Assembly (NCBI GenBank): GCA_045636945.1
Contig: JAZTYO010000024.1
Coordinates: 1 to 46,060 of the forward strand
Direction: 5' to 3'
DNA: 46,060 bases
From: UMGS172 sp045636945
GTDB taxonomy: Bacteria > Bacillota > Clostridia > Oscillospirales > Acutalibacteraceae
Both the position numbers and the translations under genes were made by a program. Below the pieces are notes generated by a model. That model did no database searches and had not been told where the DNA came from. It saw only the letters and a list, made by a program, of their open reading frames with translations. Of the stretch, positions 16,105 to 24,767 are shown one piece after another (positions within the stretch are counted from its first letter, which is position 1; each line of letters begins with the position of its first letter).

Positions 16105-19100
16105 ATGGCTCAGACGGTGAATGTTAAACCCGTTAAACTCGGAAAGAACGAAAGAATGACGTTCTCGAAGATCAGTGAAGTTATCGATATGCCTAACCTC
16201 ATTGAGATTCAGAAGGATTCTTATGCGTGGTTTCTCGATCAAGGCCTTAAGGAAGTATTCGAAGACATGTCTTCGATCACCGATTACACCGGTAATTTGG
16301 TGCTTGACTTTATAGACTATCGTCTTGATGACAAGCCCAAGTACACCGTTGCAGAGTGTAAGGAAAGAGATGCAACTTATGCTGCACCTCTTCGTGTTCT
16401 TGCACGTTTGCAGAATATGCAAACCGGTGAAATCAAGGAGAATGAGGTATTTATGGGCGATTTCCCGCTCATGACCGAGTCGGGTACCTTCGTTATCAAC
16501 GGCGCAGAACGCGTCGTTGTATCTCAGTTGGTACGTTCTCCCGGTGTATATTTTGACTGTGTTATCGATAAGACTGGTCGTAAGCTCTTCTCTTCGACCG
16601 TTATCCCAAACCGCGGTGCTTGGCTTGAGTACGAAACTGCTCAGGACGGTGCATTGTATGTCCGTATCGACAAAAACCGTAAGCTGCCCCTCTCAACCTT
16701 TATCCGTGCACTCGGTGTACAGACCAACTTTGAGATTTCGGAGCTTGTCGGTGAGGATGAGCGTATGACCGCCACCTTCGAGAAGGATACTACCGCCGAT
16801 ACCGACTCCGCACTTATTGAAGTATATAAGAAGCTCCGTCCCGGTGAGCCTGCAACCGTTGAAGGTGCACAGACTCATCTTGAGCAGCTTTTCTTTGATG
16901 ACCGCCGCTATGACCTTTCCCGTGTAGGCCGCTTCAAGTACAACAAGAAGCTGGCCATTGCCGCACGTATTCAGGGCAAGGTCCTCGCTCGTCCCGTTAT
17001 CGATCCTATGACCGGTGAGATTATTGCCGAAGCCGGTGAGACCGTTAGCCGTGAAAAGGCACGCGAGATGGAGAAGAAGGGTGTCAGCGAGGTATTCCTC
17101 GATGTACTCGAAGCCGAAGGTGAGCGTTCTGAGGTTAAGGTTATCTCCAACGGTGTTGTTGATATCCGTGACTTCGTTGACTTTGACGTTGCCGAACTCG
17201 GCATCAAGGAGAACGTAGTATTTAAGGTTCTCAAAGACATTCTCGAGAATAATGAGGGAGAGGCTATCCGTGAGGCTGTTATCGACAACATTGACGCTCT
17301 CTGCCCCAAGCATATCACTCTCGATGATATTTTCGCATCTATCAACTATTTCCTTGGACTTCCCCACGGCATCGGAACCACCGACGATATCGACCATCTC
17401 GGCAACCGTCGTATCCGTTGCGTAGGTGAGCTTTTGCAGAACCAGTTCCGCATTGGCTTTTCCAGAATGGAAAGAGTTATCCGCGAGAAGATGACATTAC
17501 AGGCTCAGGATATGGATGTTATCACTCCCCAGAGCCTTATCAATATCAGACCCGTTGTTGCAGCTATTAAGGAGTTCTTCGGTTCTTCGCCGCTGTCACA
17601 GTTTATGGATCAGACCAACCCGTTGTCAGAGTTGACTCATAAGCGTCGTCTTTCGGCTCTCGGCCCCGGCGGTTTGTCCCGTGACCGTGCAGGATTCGAG
17701 GTTCGAGACGTTCACTACTCTCACTACGGACGTATGTGTCCTATCGAGACTCCTGAAGGCCCCAACATCGGACTTATCTCTTATCTTGCAACCTTTGCAA
17801 AGATTAACGAGTACGGTTTCATCGAGGCTCCCTTCCGTAAGGTCGATAAGGCTACCGGACGAGTTCTCGAAGAGGTTGTTTATATGACTGCCGACCAGGA
17901 GGACGAGTTCATCGTTGCTCAGGCTAACGAACCCCTCGATGCAGAAGGCAATTTCGTCAACGAGCGTGTTAACGGTCGTTTCCGTGACCAGTTCGTTGAG
18001 TGTAAGGGCTCTGAAATCGACTTTATGGACGTTTCGCCTAAGATGGTCGTTTCTGTAGCTACCGCTATGATTCCGTTCCTTGAGAACGATGATACCAACC
18101 GAGCCCTCATGGGCTCTAACATGCAGAAGCAGGCTGTTCCGCTTCTCAAGACCGAGAATCCCTTTGTCGGTACCGGTATGGAATATAAGGCCGCTGTTGA
18201 CTCGGGCGTTGTTGTCCTTGCAAAACGCACAGGTACAGTTGTTGCCGCCTCCGCCGATACGATTAAGATTAAGGCAGAAAACGGTGAGATTGACGAGTAT
18301 GAGCTTATTAAGTTCTTGCGTTCTAACCACGGCACCTGTATCAACCAGAAGCCTATCGTTAACGTAGGTCAGTCCGTAGTTAAGGGCGAGGTTATCGCTG
18401 ACGGTCCTGCTACTGCAACCGGTGAAGTTTCCCTCGGTAAGAATGCCCTTATCGGCTTTATGACCTGGGAAGGTTACAACTACGAGGACGCTGTTCTCAT
18501 TAACCAAAAGCTTGTCCGTGAGGATATGTACACCTCTATCCATATAGAGGAATATGATATCGAGGCCCGTGACACCAAGCTCGGACCCGAAGAAATCACC
18601 CGTGACATCCCCAACGTTGGTGAGGATGCATTGAAGGACCTTGACGAGCGCGGTATTATCCGCATCGGTGCTGAGGTCAGAGCCGGTGACATTCTTGTCG
18701 GTAAGGTAACACCTAAGGGTGAGACCGAGCTTACCGCTGAAGAAAGATTGCTCCGCGCAATCTTCGGTGAGAAGGCAAGAGAAGTACGCGATACCTCTTT
18801 GAGAGTACCTCACGGTGAGTATGGTACCATTGTTGACGTTAAGGTCTTTGACCGTTCCAACTGTTCCGAACTCAACCCTGGTGTAAACCTTGTTGTTCGT
18901 TGCTACATCGCACAGAAGCGTAAGATTTCTGTCGGCGATAAGATGGCAGGTCGTCACGGTAATAAGGGTGTTGTATCTCGTATTTTGCCTTCGGAGGATA
19001 TGCCTTTCCTTCCTGACGGTACACCGCTTGATATAGTTCTTAACCCCCTCGGTGTTCCTTCCCGTATGAACATCGGTCAGGTTCTCGAGGTACACTTGGG

Positions 19101-19884
19101 TTATGCTGCAAAGGCTCTTGGCTGGAAGGTATGCACCCCTGTATTCGACGGCGCACACGAATCCGATATCCGCGAGCTGTTTAAGCAGGCAGAGGAATTC
19201 ACCAAGAGTGACGAATATGCCGACCGTGGCACTGCAAAGCTTGACTTCTCGAAGATTCCCTTCACCGAGGATGCCAAGACTCAGCTTTATGACGGACGTA
19301 CCGGTGAGCCGTTTGATAATAAGGTAACCGTTGGTTATATGTATTACCTTAAACTGCATCACCTTGTTGACGATAAGATCCATGCCCGTTCGACCGGTCC
19401 TTACTCCCTTGTTACTCAGCAGCCGTTGGGTGGTAAGGCTCAGTTCGGTGGCCAGCGTTTCGGTGAAATGGAAGTTTGGGCACTTGAAGCTTACGGTGCA
19501 GCTTACACCTTGCAGGAAATTCTGACCGTCAAGTCCGACGACGTTGTTGGACGTGTTAAGACCTATGAGTCTATCGTTAAGGGTCAGAACGTTCCCAAGG
19601 CAGGCGTTCCCGAGTCATTTAAGGTTCTTATTAAGGAATTGCAGTCCTTGGGTCTTGATATCAAGGTTCTTGATGCCAATAATGAGGAAATCGACCTTAA
19701 GCAGACCTTTGATGACGATGACGATATGGGCTTTACTCCCGTTGTTGCCGATGATGCTGATTTCTCAGAAGAGACCGTCGCTGACAGTCTTGAGGGATTC
19801 GGTCTCGAGGATGAGAACGGTGATGCTATAACCGAAGATATTGAAGTTGATGATTTCGGCTTCGATGATGAAGATGATAACTGA
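16105..19884 (+). CDS. rpoB: DNA-directed RNA polymerase subunit beta
   Basis: Catalytic large subunit of RNA polymerase. The 1259 residues fit the Firmicutes form. The rifampicin region near 493-560 (SQFMDQTNPLSELTHKRRLS, then ALGPGGLSRDRAGFEVRDVH) has wild-type residues at the positions where resistance changes occur (Gln, Asp, His, Ser), so a sensitive polymerase is predicted. DKMAGRHGNKGVVS and GGKAQFGGQRFGEMEVWALE are the usual active-site and C-terminal contacts with beta'. The last 55 residues are strongly acidic (DDDDDMGF ... DDFGFDDEDDN), beyond the conserved end. AAGGAG stands before the ATG. rpoC begins 17 bases after the stop. Confidence 0.98.
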   Translation: MAQTVNVKPVKLGKNERMTFSKISEVIDMPNLIEIQKDSYAWFLDQGLKEVFEDMSSITDYTGNLVLDFIDYRLDDKPKYTVAECKERDATYAAPLRVLARLQNMQTGEIKENEVFMGDFPLMTESGTFVINGAERVVVSQLVRSPGVYFDCVIDKTGRKLFSSTVIPNRGAWLEYETAQDGALYVRIDKNRKLPLSTFIRALGVQTNFEISELVGEDERMTATFEKDTTADTDSALIEVYKKLRPGEPATVEGAQTHLEQLFFDDRRYDLSRVGRFKYNKKLAIAARIQGKVLARPVIDPMTGEIIAEAGETVSREKAREMEKKGVSEVFLDVLEAEGERSEVKVISNGVVDIRDFVDFDVAELGIKENVVFKVLKDILENNEGEAIREAVIDNIDALCPKHITLDDIFASINYFLGLPHGIGTTDDIDHLGNRRIRCVGELLQNQFRIGFSRMERVIREKMTLQAQDMDVITPQSLINIRPVVAAIKEFFGSSPLSQFMDQTNPLSELTHKRRLSALGPGGLSRDRAGFEVRDVHYSHYGRMCPIETPEGPNIGLISYLATFAKINEYGFIEAPFRKVDKATGRVLEEVVYMTADQEDEFIVAQANEPLDAEGNFVNERVNGRFRDQFVECKGSEIDFMDVSPKMVVSVATAMIPFLENDDTNRALMGSNMQKQAVPLLKTENPFVGTGMEYKAAVDSGVVVLAKRTGTVVAASADTIKIKAENGEIDEYELIKFLRSNHGTCINQKPIVNVGQSVVKGEVIADGPATATGEVSLGKNALIGFMTWEGYNYEDAVLINQKLVREDMYTSIHIEEYDIEARDTKLGPEEITRDIPNVGEDALKDLDERGIIRIGAEVRAGDILVGKVTPKGETELTAEERLLRAIFGEKAREVRDTSLRVPHGEYGTIVDVKVFDRSNCSELNPGVNLVVRCYIAQKRKISVGDKMAGRHGNKGVVSRILPSEDMPFLPDGTPLDIVLNPLGVPSRMNIGQVLEVHLGYAAKALGWKVCTPVFDGAHESDIRELFKQAEEFTKSDEYADRGTAKLDFSKIPFTEDAKTQLYDGRTGEPFDNKVTVGYMYYLKLHHLVDDKIHARSTGPYSLVTQQPLGGKAQFGGQRFGEMEVWALEAYGAAYTLQEILTVKSDDVVGRVKTYESIVKGQNVPKAGVPESFKVLIKELQSLGLDIKVLDANNEEIDLKQTFDDDDDMGFTPVVADDADFSEETVADSLEGFGLEDENGDAITEDIEVDDFGFDDEDDN

Positions 19885-19901
19885 TTAAGGAGGAGACAGT
19901 A

Positions 19902-22900
19902 ATGGAAAATATCGATTTTGAATCTATAAAAATTGGTCTTGCTTCTCCCGAACAAATCAGAAGCTGGTCTCACGGTGAGGTTAAAAAGCCCGAGACCATT
20001 AACTACCGCACCTTAAAGCCCGAACGTGACGGACTTTTCTGTGAGCGTATTTTTGGACCTCAGAAGGACTGGGAATGCCATTGCGGAAAGTATAAGAGAA
20101 TCCGTTATAAGGGCAAGATTTGTGACCGTTGCGGTGTTGAAGTAACACGTGCAAAGGTCCGTCGTGAGCGTATGGGTACTATCGAGCTTGCAGCTCCTGT
20201 ATCACACATCTGGTATTACAAGACCATTCCTTCAAGAATGGGCCTTGTATTGGATGTTTCGCCTAGGATTCTGGAGCAGGTTTTGTACTTCTCACAGTAC
20301 ATTGTTACCGATCCCGGCAGCACTCCTCTTCAGAAGAAGCAGTTGCTCAACGAGCAGCAGTACAATGATATGCGTGAGAAGTATGAGGACGACTTCAAGG
20401 CCGGAATGGGTGCCGAAGCCATCAAGAAGCTTCTCTGCGAAATAGATGTTGAAGAGACCTGCAACGAGCTCAATGCTGAACTCGAGGATGCAACCGGTCA
20501 GAAGAGAGTAAGACTTTTAAAGCGTCTTGAGGTTATGGAAGCATTTCGTCAGTCGGGCAACCGTCCTGAGTGGATGATTCTTGATGTTCTGCCGGTAATT
20601 CCGCCCGATCTCCGTCCTATGGTTCAGTTGGATGGCGGACGTTTTGCTACCTCTGACCTTAACGACCTTTACAGACGTGTTATCAACCGTAACAATCGTC
20701 TTAAGAGATTGCTTGAGCTTGGTGCTCCCGACATTATCGTCCGCAACGAAAAGCGTATGCTTCAGGAGGCTGTCGATGCTTTGATCGACAACGGTCGCCG
20801 TGGTAAGGCTGTTACCGGACCCAGCAACCGTGCATTGAAGTCACTTTCCGATATGCTTAAGGGTAAGCAGGGACGTTTCCGTCAGAACCTTCTGGGAAAA
20901 CGTGTTGACTACTCCGGTCGTTCGGTTATCGTTGTAGGACCTGAACTTAAAATGTATCAGTGCGGTCTTCCTAAGGAAATGGCTATCGAGCTCTTCAAGC
21001 CCTTCATTATGAAGAGACTTGCCGAGACCGGTATCGTTTCCAACGTTAAGACTGCAAGAAAGATGGTAGAACGTGCAGGTACCGAGGTTTGGGATGCACT
21101 TGAAACCGTTATCAAGGACCATCCCGTTCTTCTTAACCGTGCACCTACGCTTCATAGACTTGGTATTCAGGCTTTCGAGCCCGTACTTGTTGAAGGTCGT
21201 GCATTGAAACTCCATCCTCTTGTATGTACTGCTTATAACGCCGACTTCGATGGTGACCAGATGGCTGTTCACGTACCCCTGTCGGCAGAGGCCCAGGCTG
21301 AGGCTCGTTTCCTTATGCTTGCCGCCAACAACCTTTTGAAGCCCTCTGACGGTAAGCCTGTTGCCGTTCCTACTCAGGATATGGTTCTCGGTTCTTACTA
21401 TCTGACGGTTGTTAAGCCCGATGAACCGGGTGCAAACAAGGTCTTCCGCGACACTAACGAGGCTATTATGGCTTATCAGGACGGTGTTGTAGGTCTCCAT
21501 GCTCCTATCCGTGTCCGTATGGAGAAGGATGGCGAGAATGGCCTTACCTGGTGTACTGTTGGTTTCATCATCTTTAACCAGTCCATTCCTCAAAACCTTG
21601 GCTTTGTAGACAGAAGTAAGCCTGAAAACAAGTTCAGACTTGAAATCTGCTTCACTCCTAAGGATGAGAATACTCTCAGAATCACCTCGGGTGACGAGAT
21701 TAACAACTTCAAGGTCGGCAAGAAGCAGCTTGGTAAGATTATCGACCACTGCATCAAGCTTTACGGTACCTCCGAGACCGCTATTGTCCTCGACAATATC
21801 AAGGCTACCGGCTTTAAATATTCTACTCGCGGTGCTATCACCGTTGCTGTTTCCGATGCTATCATTCCTCCTCAGAAGAAGGAAATCATCGCCAACGCAG
21901 AGAAGAAGATTGACGAAGTTAAGAAGATGTACCGTCGTGGCTTCCTTACCAATACCGAACGTCTTTCTATGGTTATTAAGACCTGGAATGATGCAACCGA
22001 TGAAATAGCTGATGCTCTGAAGGGCAACCTTGATGAGTTCAACCCCATCTTTATGATGGCTGACTCTGGTGCTCGTGGTTCTATGAGCCAGATCAAGCAG
22101 CTTGCAGGTATGCGCGGACTTATTTCCAACACCTCCGGTGCCGTTATCGAAATTCCTATCCGTGCTAACTACCGTGAAGGTCTGAACGTACTCGAGTACT
22201 TCATCTCCTCCCGTGGTGCACGTAAAGGTCTTGCCGATACCGCTCTTAGAACCGCCGACTCGGGTTATTTGACCCGTCGAATGGTTGACGTTTCTCAGGA
22301 TGTTATCATCCGTGAGGACGATTGCGGAACCGTTGAAGGACTTAGGGTTTCTTCTATTATGGAAGGCAATCAGGTTATCGAACGCTTTGAAGAGCGTTTG
22401 CAGGGTCGTTACCTTCTCGATCCCATTGTTGATCCTGCAACCGGTGAGGTTCTTGTCGACAATGACCATATGATGACCGATGACGATGCTGAAAAAATTG
22501 TCAATGCAGGTTATGATTCGGTTTATATCCGTTCCATCCTCTGTTGCCGTTCTAAGCACGGTGTATGTAAGAAGTGCTACGGTATGAACCTTGCAACCGG
22601 TCTTCCCGTTACCGTTGGTGAGGCAGTCGGTATTATCGCTGCTCAGTCCATCGGTGAACCTGGTACTCAGCTTACCATGCGTACCTTCCATACCGGTGGT
22701 ATCGCATCTACCGAAGATATTACTCAGGGTCTTCCCCGTGTTGAAGAGTTGTTCGAGGCTCGTCGTCCCAAGCACAGTGCAATACTTGCTGAAATCGACG
22801 GTACCGCAACCCTTACCGAGGACAAGAAGAACCGCGTAGTTATCATTACCGATGAGGAGAATGCTGACGAGCGTAAGTATACCATCCCCTTCGGCTATCG

Positions 22901-23537
22901 TTTGAGCGTTGCTCACGGTGATACCGTTAAGAAGGGTCAGCAGTTGACCGAAGGCTCTATCGCTCCCGCCGATATCCTCGCAACCACCGGCCCCGGTGCT
23001 GTTGAAGAGTATATTATCAAGGAAATTCAGAATGCATACCGTTCACAGGGTGTTGAGATCAACGATAAGCACATTGAGGTTATTATCCGTCAGATGATGC
23101 GTAAGTTCCGCATTGTTGACAACGGAAGCACAAGTTTTATTCCCAATACTATGGTTGACCGTGGTGAGGTTTATGAGGCTAATGATGAAATCCAGGCCCG
23201 CATTGATGCAGGTGAGGAGGGACTTAGCCTTGCTACCTACGACTACACCTTGCTCGGTATCACCAAGGCTTCTTTGGCAACCGAATCGTTCCTTTCTGCC
23301 GCTTCCTTCCAGGAAACCACCAGAGTTCTTACCGATGCCGCTATCAAGGGTAAGGTTGATCCTCTGTTCGGTCTCAAGGAAAATGTTATCATTGGTAAGC
23401 TTGTTCCTGCCGGTACCGGTATGAAGTGCTATCAGGTTGACGAAGAAGAAGAGATCGCGGAAGTTGCCGAAATCGCAGTAGGCTGTGATGAAAACTCGGT
23501 CGACATTGAGAACTCCGAAGACCACGTTATAGACTGA
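19902..23537 (+). CDS. rpoC: DNA-directed RNA polymerase subunit beta'
   Basis: Second catalytic subunit of RNA polymerase, 1211 residues. Zinc site 1 is CHCGKYKRIRYKGKICDRCG (about 59-78); the magnesium-binding catalytic loop NADFDGDQMAVH is near 447; zinc site 2 is formed by CCRSKHGVCKKC and an upstream Cys; the trigger loop region has GARGSMSQIKQLAGMRGL. The C-terminus is acidic (EEEEIAEVAE ...). AAGGAGGAG lies before the ATG. Co-transcribed with rpoB. Confidence 0.98.
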   Translation: MENIDFESIKIGLASPEQIRSWSHGEVKKPETINYRTLKPERDGLFCERIFGPQKDWECHCGKYKRIRYKGKICDRCGVEVTRAKVRRERMGTIELAAPVSHIWYYKTIPSRMGLVLDVSPRILEQVLYFSQYIVTDPGSTPLQKKQLLNEQQYNDMREKYEDDFKAGMGAEAIKKLLCEIDVEETCNELNAELEDATGQKRVRLLKRLEVMEAFRQSGNRPEWMILDVLPVIPPDLRPMVQLDGGRFATSDLNDLYRRVINRNNRLKRLLELGAPDIIVRNEKRMLQEAVDALIDNGRRGKAVTGPSNRALKSLSDMLKGKQGRFRQNLLGKRVDYSGRSVIVVGPELKMYQCGLPKEMAIELFKPFIMKRLAETGIVSNVKTARKMVERAGTEVWDALETVIKDHPVLLNRAPTLHRLGIQAFEPVLVEGRALKLHPLVCTAYNADFDGDQMAVHVPLSAEAQAEARFLMLAANNLLKPSDGKPVAVPTQDMVLGSYYLTVVKPDEPGANKVFRDTNEAIMAYQDGVVGLHAPIRVRMEKDGENGLTWCTVGFIIFNQSIPQNLGFVDRSKPENKFRLEICFTPKDENTLRITSGDEINNFKVGKKQLGKIIDHCIKLYGTSETAIVLDNIKATGFKYSTRGAITVAVSDAIIPPQKKEIIANAEKKIDEVKKMYRRGFLTNTERLSMVIKTWNDATDEIADALKGNLDEFNPIFMMADSGARGSMSQIKQLAGMRGLISNTSGAVIEIPIRANYREGLNVLEYFISSRGARKGLADTALRTADSGYLTRRMVDVSQDVIIREDDCGTVEGLRVSSIMEGNQVIERFEERLQGRYLLDPIVDPATGEVLVDNDHMMTDDDAEKIVNAGYDSVYIRSILCCRSKHGVCKKCYGMNLATGLPVTVGEAVGIIAAQSIGEPGTQLTMRTFHTGGIASTEDITQGLPRVEELFEARRPKHSAILAEIDGTATLTEDKKNRVVIITDEENADERKYTIPFGYRLSVAHGDTVKKGQQLTEGSIAPADILATTGPGAVEEYIIKEIQNAYRSQGVEINDKHIEVIIRQMMRKFRIVDNGSTSFIPNTMVDRGEVYEANDEIQARIDAGEEGLSLATYDYTLLGITKASLATESFLSAASFQETTRVLTDAAIKGKVDPLFGLKENVIIGKLVPAGTGMKCYQVDEEEEIAEVAEIAVGCDENSVDIENSEDHVID

Positions 23538-23582
23538 AAATAATCAATTTTCAAGAAATTTTCGGTATTTTTAAGAAAATAC

Positions 23583-23612
23583 TTGACAAATATAACGTGT
23601 AGGTGGTAGAAT
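23583..23612 (+). promoter_or_regulatory. promoter of the rpsL-rpsG-fusA operon with a direct repeat
   Basis: TTGACA (23583-23588), 18 bases, TAGAAT (23607-23612). An 11-bp direct repeat ATATAACGTGT occurs at 23590-23600, inside the spacer, and at 23614-23624, over the start region, 24 bases apart. Such a placement could be an operator. Confidence 0.7.
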
Positions 23613-23656
23613 CATATAACGTGTGAGACCTTGTCCGCACGCTAACAAATTATATT

Positions 23657-23684
23657 ACGCAGGCAGGAGAAATTCTGCCTGCGT
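23657..23684 (+). other. leader hairpin before rpsL
   Basis: ACGCAGGCAG (23657-23666) pairs with CTGCCTGCGT (23675-23684), a perfect 10-bp stem with an 8-base loop. It is followed by CGTATACATTATTTTTG and then the rpsL ribosome site. The T tract starts 13 bases later, so it could be a weak attenuator or an S12/S7-type leader element. Confidence 0.5.
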
Positions 23685-23715
23685 CGTATACATTATTTTT
23701 GTAAGGAGGTGTAAT

Positions 23716-24138
23716 ATGCCAACCTTTAACCAGTTAGTCCGTTCAGGTCGTGATACCCTCGAGAAGAAGGCTAAGGCGCCTGCGCTTTTGAAGGGTTATA
23801 ACTCTATGAAGCGTCAGTTGACCGACAACGATTCTCCCCAGAAGAGAGGCGTTTGTACTGCTGTTAAGACCTCGACTCCTAAGAAGCCTAACTCTGCTCT
23901 TCGTAAGATCGCCAGAGTACGTCTTTCCAACGGTATCGAAGTTTCTGCCTACATTCCCGGTATCGGCCACAACCTGCAGGAGCACTCGGTCGTATTGATC
24001 CGTGGTGGACGTGTTAAGGACCTTCCTGGTGTGCGTTACCACATCATCAGAGGAACCCTCGACGCTCAGGGTGTTGCTAACAGAATGCAGGGTCGTTCCA
24101 AGTACGGCGCAAAGCGTACCAAGGCAGCCGCTAAGTAA
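23716..24138 (+). CDS. rpsL: 30S ribosomal protein S12
   Basis: Ribosomal decoding-centre protein, 140 residues. Start ATG 23716 has AAGGAGGTG before it and the usual PTFNQLVR N-terminus; the frame continues upstream to 23623 but only through the leader hairpin. The stretches TPKKPNSALRK and GGRVKDLPGVRYH hold the two Lys residues where streptomycin resistance arises, and both are wild type. First gene of the str operon. Confidence 0.98.
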   Translation: MPTFNQLVRSGRDTLEKKAKAPALLKGYNSMKRQLTDNDSPQKRGVCTAVKTSTPKKPNSALRKIARVRLSNGIEVSAYIPGIGHNLQEHSVVLIRGGRVKDLPGVRYHIIRGTLDAQGVANRMQGRSKYGAKRTKAAAK

Positions 24139-24273
24139 TCAGATTGCCTTAAACTAATCGACGAATCTTTTGTCGCAATTTCGCGGCGTTAATATATATA
24201 CGCCTCGGAAGACACTAACGGGATTTGTCACTCGAGTACCTATGATATCATTATGTGAAGGAGGGAAGTTAAA

Positions 24274-24744
24274 GTGCCAAGAAGAGGTATAATCGCAAAA
24301 CGTGATGTATTGCCTGATCCGCTTTACAATTCCAAAATCGTAACCCGTCTCATCAACAACGTTATGTTGGACGGTAAGAAGGGTGTTGCTCAGAAAATCG
24401 TTTACGGTGCATTCGACATCATCGCAGAGAAGTCCGGCAAGGAGGCTCTTGAGGTTTTCGAAGCTGCTCTCGAGAACGTAATGCCCCAGCTCGAATGTAA
24501 GGCTGTCCGTAAGGGCGGTGCAACCTACCAGGTTCCTTTCGAGGTTCGCCCCGAAAGAAAGCAGACTCTGGCTTTGAGATGGTTGACCAACGCAAGCCGT
24601 GCTCGTTCTGAGGCTACCATGAAGGAGCGTCTCGCAAATGAGCTCCTTGATGCTGCCAACGGTATGGGTAACGCTTTCAAGAAGAAAGAAGAAATGCACA
24701 GAACTGCAGAAGCCAACAAGGCTTTCGCACACTACAGATGGTAA
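24274..24744 (+). CDS. rpsG: 30S ribosomal protein S7
   Basis: Head-nucleating 30S protein that binds the 3' domain of 16S rRNA and contacts the E site. The 156 residues match the family. The start is GTG 24274, with AAGGAGGG before it and the usual PRRG N-terminus. VLPDPLYNSKIVTRLINNVM and GGATYQVPFEVRPERKQTLA are conserved. In the 135-base gap after rpsL there is a small GGCGT/ACGCC hairpin (24185-24204). Confidence 0.98.
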   Translation: MPRRGIIAKRDVLPDPLYNSKIVTRLINNVMLDGKKGVAQKIVYGAFDIIAEKSGKEALEVFEAALENVMPQLECKAVRKGGATYQVPFEVRPERKQTLALRWLTNASRARSEATMKERLANELLDAANGMGNAFKKKEEMHRTAEANKAFAHYRW

Positions 24745-24767
24745 TTACCGCTATTTAGGAGGATTAT

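Noticed and set aside
17626..19383. Open frame of 585 codons on the minus strand inside rpoB
   Set aside because: It is the mirror of rpoB, whose codon choice leaves few stops on the opposite strand. No ribosome site, and the translation looks like no protein family.
20841..22916. Open frame of 691 codons on the minus strand inside rpoC
   Set aside because: Same reason as for rpoB: shadow of a highly biased conserved gene, with no start signals.
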